Assembly (NCBI GenBank): GCA_964502095.1
Contig: CAZCUF010000019.1
Span: 1 to 37,659 of the forward strand
Direction of reading: 5' to 3'
Length of the DNA stretch: 37,659 nucleotides
Origin: JACPVF01 sp964502095
Lineage (GTDB): Bacteria; Chloroflexota; Anaerolineae; Anaerolineales; Villigracilaceae
Under the pieces are notes generated by a model. It saw only the letters and a program-made list of their open reading frames with translations, had not been told where the DNA came from and searched no databases. A program made the position numbers and the translations under genes. Every line of letters starts with the position of its first letter. Within the stretch, counting starts at the first letter, position 1. Positions 33,155 through 37,659 of the stretch are shown one piece after another.

Positions 33155-34555
33155 GTGTCCAACTTACCGTCTTACCCGGAATTCCTCAAAGCGTATCCCG
33201 CCTATTCATCCACCGCTGTCATCGACAAACTGCGCGCCAGCGAATTCACCCGCCTCGACCGCGGCGAACATATTTATCTCGATTACACCGGCGGCGGCCT
33301 CTATGCCGAAACGCAGTTGCGCCAGCATCAAAAACTTTTGGCCGAAAACGTCTTCGGCAATCCGCATTCATCCAATCCCACTTCGCAGGCGGCCACCAAA
33401 TTCGTCGAAGGCGCGCGCGAATACATCCTGCATTTCTTCCGCGCGGACCCGGATGAATACCTGGCCATCTTTACCACCAATGCCAGTAGTGCGCTGAAGC
33501 TGGTCGGCGAGTCGTATCCATTCCCGAACGGACGTTATCTTTTGACGTTCGATAACCACAACTCGGTCAATGGGATTCGCGAGTTCGCGCATGCCCGCGG
33601 CGCGGAAGTGACCTATATTCCGGTCATGCTTCCCGATATGCGGCTCGACGCCTCCACCCTCGACCGTGAACTGGCGCGCCCTTCGAAGAACGGACACAAT
33701 CTGTTCGCGTTCCCCGCGCAGTCCAACTTCTCCTCTGTTCAGCACCCGCTCGAATGGGTCGAAAGAGCGCATGCCCTCGGCTGGGATGTATTGCTCGACG
33801 CGGCCGCCTTTGTGCCCACCAATCAATTGGATTTGAGCAGGGTCAAACCCGATTTCGTGCCGATCTCTTTTTATAAAATATTCGGCTATCCCACCGGCCT
33901 CGGCGCGTTGATCGCGCGCAAGGAGGCGCTGGCAAAATTACATCGTCCGTGGTTCGCGGGCGGGACGATCACAGTCGCTTCGGTGCAGGGCGATAAATAT
34001 TATCTGGCCGACGGCGCGCCCGCTTTCGAAGACGGCACACTGGATTATCTAAATATCCCCGCCATCGAAATCGGACTCAAATACATTGAGTCGATTGGTT
34101 ACGATGTCATTCACGAGCGCGTGCATTGTTTAACCGGCTGGCTGCTCGATAACTTAACCCGGATGAAACACAGCACCGGCGAGCCGCTGGTACGCGTCTA
34201 TGGGCCGACCAACACAGAGGGCCGCGGCGGCGCGGTGACCGTCAACTTCTTCGATAAAGACGGCCAGCCGCTCGATCATCGCTTTGTGGAGAACGAAGCG
34301 AATAAAGTCAACATCTCGTTACGCACCGGCTGTTTCTGCAACCCCGGCGCGGGCGAGATCGCGTTGGGCATCTCACGTATGGAACTGGCGGCCTGTTTCG
34401 CGCAACCCACGCATCAACAACGCCTCTCGATCGACGATTTCCGCGTTTGCATCGACGGTAAATCCTCCGGCGCAGTGCGCATCTCGGTGGGCATGGTCAC
34501 CAATTTCAACGATGTGCAGGCGTTCCTTGAATTTGCAAGAGGGTTGCTTTCCTAA
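33155..34555 (+). CDS. Class V aminotransferase / cysteine desulfurase, molybdenum-cofactor-sulfurase-like
   Basis: 466 residues starting with GTG, preceded by ACGGAGG. YLDYTGGGLYAETQ (41-54) and GNPHSSNPTS (68-77) open the fold; Asp 215 in LLDAAAF, the PLP lysine 241 in PISFYKIFGYPTGLG and the sulfur-carrying loop RTGCFCNPGAGE (390-401, Cys 393/395) identify a NifS-like domain of the eukaryotic MOCOS type, which sulfurates the molybdenum cofactor. The C-terminal MOSC domain of MOCOS is missing, and no MOSC or molybdenum enzyme gene is nearby, so the acceptor is open. DUF2721 starts 70 bases downstream. Confidence 0.85.
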   Translation: MSNLPSYPEFLKAYPAYSSTAVIDKLRASEFTRLDRGEHIYLDYTGGGLYAETQLRQHQKLLAENVFGNPHSSNPTSQAATKFVEGAREYILHFFRADPDEYLAIFTTNASSALKLVGESYPFPNGRYLLTFDNHNSVNGIREFAHARGAEVTYIPVMLPDMRLDASTLDRELARPSKNGHNLFAFPAQSNFSSVQHPLEWVERAHALGWDVLLDAAAFVPTNQLDLSRVKPDFVPISFYKIFGYPTGLGALIARKEALAKLHRPWFAGGTITVASVQGDKYYLADGAPAFEDGTLDYLNIPAIEIGLKYIESIGYDVIHERVHCLTGWLLDNLTRMKHSTGEPLVRVYGPTNTEGRGGAVTVNFFDKDGQPLDHRFVENEANKVNISLRTGCFCNPGAGEIALGISRMELAACFAQPTHQQRLSIDDFRVCIDGKSSGAVRISVGMVTNFNDVQAFLEFARGLLS

Positions 34556-34625
34556 CACTGCGCGCAGTAAGCAAAGCGTTGAAAAAACTTCGCCTTTCAT
34601 TCAGAGTCATAATTGGAATTTTGAC

Positions 34626-35072
34626 ATGCTTCCCATCACCGTAAGTGAACTCGTCCCCATGCTTCAAGTGGCCATTGGACCGGTGGTGCTCATCTCCGGC
34701 GTTGGACTGTTGATTCTCTCGCTCACCAACCGTCTCGGCCGCGTGATCGACCGCGGGCGCAGTTTGGTGCGCGAACTGCCCGAGATTCCGAAGCAGAATC
34801 AAGCGGGCACACACCAACAATTGCGCATCCTGTCCCGGCGCGCCATTTTATTACAGCGCGCCATCGTCTGTTCGACGATTTGCGTGCTCTTTGCCGCGGT
34901 ATTGGTCATTGCGTTGTTCTTCACCGCCGCACTGCAAATCGAGGACGCGTGGCTGATCGGCGTGTTGTTCATCGGCGCGATGGGATCGTTGATCGTTTCG
35001 CTGATTGCTTTTTTGCAGGAACTCAATCAATCGCTGATCGCCTTCCGGCTCGACATCGGCGAGGAAAAATAA
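34626..35072 (+). CDS. DUF2721 membrane protein
   Basis: 148 residues. The pattern is TM helix (about 17-30, GPVVLISGVGLLILSLTNR), a basic cytoplasmic stretch RLGRVIDRGRSLVREL, then two hydrophobic helices (about 78-128) and a polar end. NRxxRxxDRxR after the first helix is characteristic of DUF2721. The function is unknown. GGAA lies eight bases upstream of the ATG, a weak ribosome site. The next gene follows after 23 bases, so it is probably the first of a three-gene group with the lipoprotein and PlsY-like protein. Confidence 0.82.
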   Translation: MLPITVSELVPMLQVAIGPVVLISGVGLLILSLTNRLGRVIDRGRSLVRELPEIPKQNQAGTHQQLRILSRRAILLQRAIVCSTICVLFAAVLVIALFFTAALQIEDAWLIGVLFIGAMGSLIVSLIAFLQELNQSLIAFRLDIGEEK

Positions 35073-35095
35073 ACCGGCAACAACGAGGTCGCTTC

Positions 35096-35689
35096 ATGCG
35101 TGAACAAATTTCCCGTTTCCTTGCGCGGACCCTGATCCTGGCCGCCGTTTTAGCAATCGGTTCCCTCGCCGCTTGCGCGCCCACTACCGCGCCCGCCGCC
35201 AACGTTCCAACGGATGATTGCGGCCCCATCGAACCCACGGATAAAGATGTGCAATTTACGCTGTCTTTTGGCAGGGATTTATTCTCCACCGCACAATGGG
35301 TGAAGAGCTACACCGTCGAACCGTATAAGATCAGTATTTCACGCCACAACGACACAGAAGGTTCGGTGGCCTATCTCGAATATCTAATGTACAACTGCGG
35401 CTACGGTCAGAAGGAATTGAGCGATTACTTCAACGATCAGAGCTTCAATATTGTCTTCGGCAGTTACGACAGTCACACGCTGGCAAATTTCTGCGAGATC
35501 AAAAGCCTGAGCTTGTATGAATATGACCTGGTTTCAAAAGGCCAGAATTATTTCGCGCGTTACTGGGTTAAACAGGCTTCTGACACGCGCGTGCTGGTGA
35601 TGATGCTGGTCTATCCCACAGACAGCCAAGGCACGCTCGACCGGTATTCCAAACAACTCTTCCCCCAGCTTAGCGCCTGTCCCAAATGA
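35096..35689 (+). CDS. Predicted lipoprotein of unknown function
   Basis: 197 residues. The N-terminal signal MREQISRFLARTLILAAVLA ends in the lipobox LAAC with Cys 27, followed by an Ala/Pro/Thr linker, so it is membrane-anchored on the outer side. The rest is a compact, aromatic-rich domain with Cys at about 42, 101, 129 and 195 and no motif I recognise. GAGG lies about eight bases before the ATG. Its stop overlaps the start of the PlsY-like gene (ATGA), so translation of the two is coupled, which suggests a shared envelope role. Confidence 0.8.
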   Translation: MREQISRFLARTLILAAVLAIGSLAACAPTTAPAANVPTDDCGPIEPTDKDVQFTLSFGRDLFSTAQWVKSYTVEPYKISISRHNDTEGSVAYLEYLMYNCGYGQKELSDYFNDQSFNIVFGSYDSHTLANFCEIKSLSLYEYDLVSKGQNYFARYWVKQASDTRVLVMMLVYPTDSQGTLDRYSKQLFPQLSACPK

Positions 35690-36330
35690 TTTTAACGAAT
35701 CCGATCTTCACTGCGTTTCTATTTGGATCCCTCGCATATTTATGCGGATCACTGCCCTTCGCAGTTTGGATCACGCGCCTGTTCAAAGGCGTGGATGTGC
35801 GCGCCGCAGGGTCCGGTCACGCCACAACCACCAATACCATCCGTCAGGCGGGGTTGGCCGCGGGCGCGCTGGTATTTATTTTCGATGTTTCCAAAGGCTT
35901 CGTTCCAACGTGGCTGGCCCTGCGCTACGCGCCGGCCGAATCGCGAAATTGGATCGTTCCCATCGCTGTCGCGCTGGCAGTGGCCGGGCATTGCTGGCCG
36001 CTCTTCGCGGGTTTCCGCGGCGGCATGGGGCTGGCTTGCGCGGGCGGCTCGCTACTGGCGATTCACCCGCTGGCGTTTTTGATCTGTGCCGCGCTTCTCA
36101 TCGCGCTAACTTTGCTGATTCATCACAGCGCCCGCGCCGCGGTTCTCACCGGCCTGCTGGCCGCGCCGCTTCTATGGCTTTTCAATTTGCGGGACGTGGT
36201 CTTTTGGGCGGCGGTTGCGCTCGGCGTTGTGATCGCCTTTCGCTTTCTGATCGATTGGAATCGCCGCTACCGCGAACTCTGGCTCGACCGCGCGCCGGCC
36301 AAAGACGATTCTTCCAAACCGCGAACTTAA
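35686..36330 (+). CDS. plsY: Diverged PlsY-like membrane protein (glycerol-3-phosphate acyltransferase family)
   Basis: 214 residues, about six helices, with the PlsY layout: GSLPFAVWITRLFKGVDVR (21-39), then GSGHATTTNTIRQAG (42-56), later GHCWPLFAGFRGGMGLACAGG (101-121). PlsY transfers acyl groups from acyl-phosphate to glycerol-3-phosphate. Here conserved pieces are changed: GSGNPGATN is GSGHATTTN, the FKGGKG loop is FRGGMG, and the C-terminal RHxxN motif is not seen. Arg 39, Ser 43 and Asn 50 remain. So the fold is clear, but acyltransferase activity is doubtful; it may be a paralog with another substrate or a non-catalytic role. Confidence 0.78.
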   Translation: MILTNPIFTAFLFGSLAYLCGSLPFAVWITRLFKGVDVRAAGSGHATTTNTIRQAGLAAGALVFIFDVSKGFVPTWLALRYAPAESRNWIVPIAVALAVAGHCWPLFAGFRGGMGLACAGGSLLAIHPLAFLICAALLIALTLLIHHSARAAVLTGLLAAPLLWLFNLRDVVFWAAVALGVVIAFRFLIDWNRRYRELWLDRAPAKDDSSKPRT

Positions 36331-36332
36331 TA

Positions 36333-36360
36333 TAAAAGACCCGGTGCGCCGGGTCTTTTA
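36333..36360. terminator. Bidirectional terminator between plsY-like and PP2C genes
   Basis: TAAAAGACCCGG and CCGGGTCTTTTA around a TGCG loop (36333-36344 with 36349-36360); A and T runs serve both directions. The right arm contains the PP2C stop codon. Confidence 0.88.
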
Positions 36361-37227
36361 CTCTTCTCCCAACAACCAATCGAGAAAGTTTCTGCGTTTC
36401 TTCGTCACCTGTCCGTTGAGCGGCACGCTCAACAACACCACCGTAATATTGTCGTGACCGCCGCGCTGGTTGGCCATTTCCACCAGTAAATCGGCCGCGT
36501 CTTTCAGGTTGGGCTTTTCCTGTAACGTACGCAGAATCTCATCGTCCCACACCAGGTCGGTCAACCCGTCGGTACATAATAGCAATATATCACCGGCTTC
36601 CAACTCGAAACCCTGATTATCCGCGGCCTCTTCATTATCATCATCCTTCTCGAGGAAAAGGCGAAAATCCACCTGAGGCAAGTGGACCGAACCCAGATAA
36701 CGGCGAATCACATGCACATTCGGATGATCGCGCGCCTGTTCCGGGCTGATAATACCCTTCTCGATCGCTTCCTGAACCCAGGTATGGTCCACCGTCAAGC
36801 GGCGAATCTGTCCCCCGCGCACGAGGTAAATGCGCGAATCGCCCACATGCGCAATATATAATTTCCGTTCCACGATCCACGCACAGGCGCAGGTCGCGCC
36901 CATGCCTTCCTGTTCGCTCCTGCTGGCGGAATGTGCGGCAATCGCCTGGCTGGCATCGTGAATGACATTTTCCATGATCTTTAAAGGCTTTTTTCCGTTG
37001 CTCTCGGCCACCCCCTGGCTGATGTAATTCACGGCAAGTTCCGCCGCCACTTCTCCCGCGCGGTGACCGCCGATGCCGTCCGCGACTACTGCAAAGAGAA
37101 TCGGCCGCGAATCGTCCGCGCTGGGATTGAACGAAGATACCGCGTAACGATCTTCATTATTCTTGCCCGACATGCCGGGATGGCTAAGCGCCGCGACGTG
37201 CAGATGAGCTAATGAAGAACGAATCAT
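36358..37227 (-). CDS. PP2C-type serine/threonine protein phosphatase
   Basis: 289 residues of a PPM phosphatase. Metal-binding and catalytic motifs: GKNNEDRY (21-28), VVADGIGGHRAGEVAA (47-62) with Asp 50, HVGDSRIYLV (127-136), LLLCTDGLTDLV (215-226) with Asp 220, and GGHDNITVVL (256-265) with Asp 259. An acidic insert, EKDDDNEEAADNQ (about 193-205), replaces a surface loop. It removes phosphate from Ser/Thr, normally opposing Hanks-type kinases that are not seen in the window. The start overlaps the stop of the FHA gene (ATGA), so the two are translated together. Confidence 0.94.
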   Translation of the reverse strand: MIRSSLAHLHVAALSHPGMSGKNNEDRYAVSSFNPSADDSRPILFAVVADGIGGHRAGEVAAELAVNYISQGVAESNGKKPLKIMENVIHDASQAIAAHSASRSEQEGMGATCACAWIVERKLYIAHVGDSRIYLVRGGQIRRLTVDHTWVQEAIEKGIISPEQARDHPNVHVIRRYLGSVHLPQVDFRLFLEKDDDNEEAADNQGFELEAGDILLLCTDGLTDLVWDDEILRTLQEKPNLKDAADLLVEMANQRGGHDNITVVLLSVPLNGQVTKKRRNFLDWLLGEE

Positions 37228-37659
37228 GCAATAGGCTTATCAGACGAAACCCTGGGCTTTGAACCCGTCGGCGGAGTGCGCAGTTGGAAGCGGTACAACA
37301 TTTTTCCGAAGTTTATCATATCCCCATGCTGCAGCCGATGACCCTCGCGGGGGACTGGTTCGTAGTTCACCCACGTCCCCGCGATGGAATTATTATCGAA
37401 CAATATAAAACCGTCATCCGTTTGTCTGAGGCGTGCATGCAGAGGAGAAACCGAAGCATCGTCAATCACTTGACTCGCTTGAACCGGGTCGGTGCCGAAC
37501 GTGATCTCCTTTTCGGCCAGAGGAATCGGATTCGCGGTGGCAGGCTGACCGTCCGGCATGAGGCGGATCAGCGAAGCCGCGGCATTCACCGCCCTCGGCC
37601 TGCTTGCATCCGGACGCGTATTCCTCCGTTTGGTTTTTTCGGAAGCGGGCGCGGGAGCC
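37224..37659 (-). CDS. FHA-domain protein, C-terminal part (runs off the window)
   Basis: The frame is open from the window edge to the stop at 37224 (at least 144 residues); a GTG at 37589 is a possible but not necessary start. The visible FHA domain covers ITFGTDPVQASQVIDD, SVSPLHARLRQ and FDNNSIAGTWVNY, which correspond to the GR, SxxH and NGT phosphothreonine-binding loops. The first loop has GTD instead of GR and the last AGTWVN, so binding may be weakened. Upstream is an Ala/Pro/Lys/Arg-rich linker, hinting at a larger multi-domain protein. Overlap with the PP2C gene suggests a Ser/Thr phosphorylation circuit. Confidence 0.82.
   Translation of the reverse strand, partial: APAPASEKTKRRNTRPDASRPRAVNAAASLIRLMPDGQPATANPIPLAEKEITFGTDPVQASQVIDDASVSPLHARLRQTDDGFILFDNNSIAGTWVNYEPVPREGHRLQHGDMINFGKMLYRFQLRTPPTGSKPRVSSDKPIA

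Noticed and set aside
34284..34625. Upstream extension of the DUF2721 frame by 114 codons
   Set aside because: It overlaps the end of the cysteine-desulfurase-like gene in another frame and its residues are typical of a shadow; the ATG at 34626 gives the family N-terminus.

Overview
The window is about 37.7 kb of bacterial chromosome with moderately high GC. It is densely coded in short operons, and nothing in it looks like a phage, an insertion sequence or a CRISPR array. The gene content points to the Chloroflexota, probably class Anaerolineae; this is an inference, because there is no rRNA or other marker to prove it. The supporting traits are an MscL with a C-terminal zinc ribbon, several families of short palindromic intergenic repeats, a mixture of Shine-Dalgarno-led and apparently leaderless genes, and conserved DUF2721, DUF1579 and DUF2249 proteins.

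Layout. Positions 1-2363 (minus strand) hold part of a peptide/nickel ABC importer operon: two ATPases (oppD, oppF), then the start of a lipoprotein solute-binding protein. A divergent promoter region separates it from mscL (plus). Next come pcrA/uvrD helicase, a Nudix hydrolase, a half-size chromate-type transporter, a sugar-phosphate nucleotidyltransferase with an apparently leaderless start, and a class I aminotransferase (2.7-8.7 kb). A DEAD-box RNA helicase lies on the minus strand. Its upstream region holds a promoter and a terminator that together define a candidate small RNA or attenuated leader. A DedA protein, a GT4 glycosyltransferase and mutS2 follow. Beyond a shared terminator is an alpha/beta hydrolase on the minus strand, then a small unknown protein with threonine synthase and homoserine kinase, and a three-unit DUF2249 protein.

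Positions 20.1-26.3 kb hold an acyl-CoA carboxylase cluster: carboxyltransferase, biotin carboxylase, biotin carrier, MaoC hydratase and CitE-type lyase. It closely resembles the M. tuberculosis leucine-catabolism operon Rv2498c-Rv2502c without the acyl-CoA dehydrogenase. Two unrelated small genes, an S23-type four-helix bundle protein and a DUF1579 protein, sit inside it. Short palindromic repeats are scattered between and even inside these genes. Three neighbouring coding sequences (thrB, the carboxyltransferase and the biotin carboxylase) carry in-frame repeat-like inserts.

Positions 26.3-37.7 kb hold an EamA transporter, a yybP-ykoY (Mn2+) riboswitch with a terminator in front of a TerC-family exporter, and a MarR regulator with a perfect dyad operator on its own promoter followed by a heterodimeric multidrug ABC exporter of the TM287/288 kind. 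After these come a molybdenum-cofactor-sulfurase-like cysteine desulfurase, DUF2721, a lipoprotein, a diverged PlsY-like membrane protein and, on the minus strand, an FHA-domain protein coupled to a PP2C phosphatase.

The strongest points for follow-up are the in-frame repeat insertions, the attenuator or small RNA in front of the RNA helicase, the rearranged leucine/HMG-CoA cluster, and the PlsY-like protein that lacks the usual catalytic motifs.
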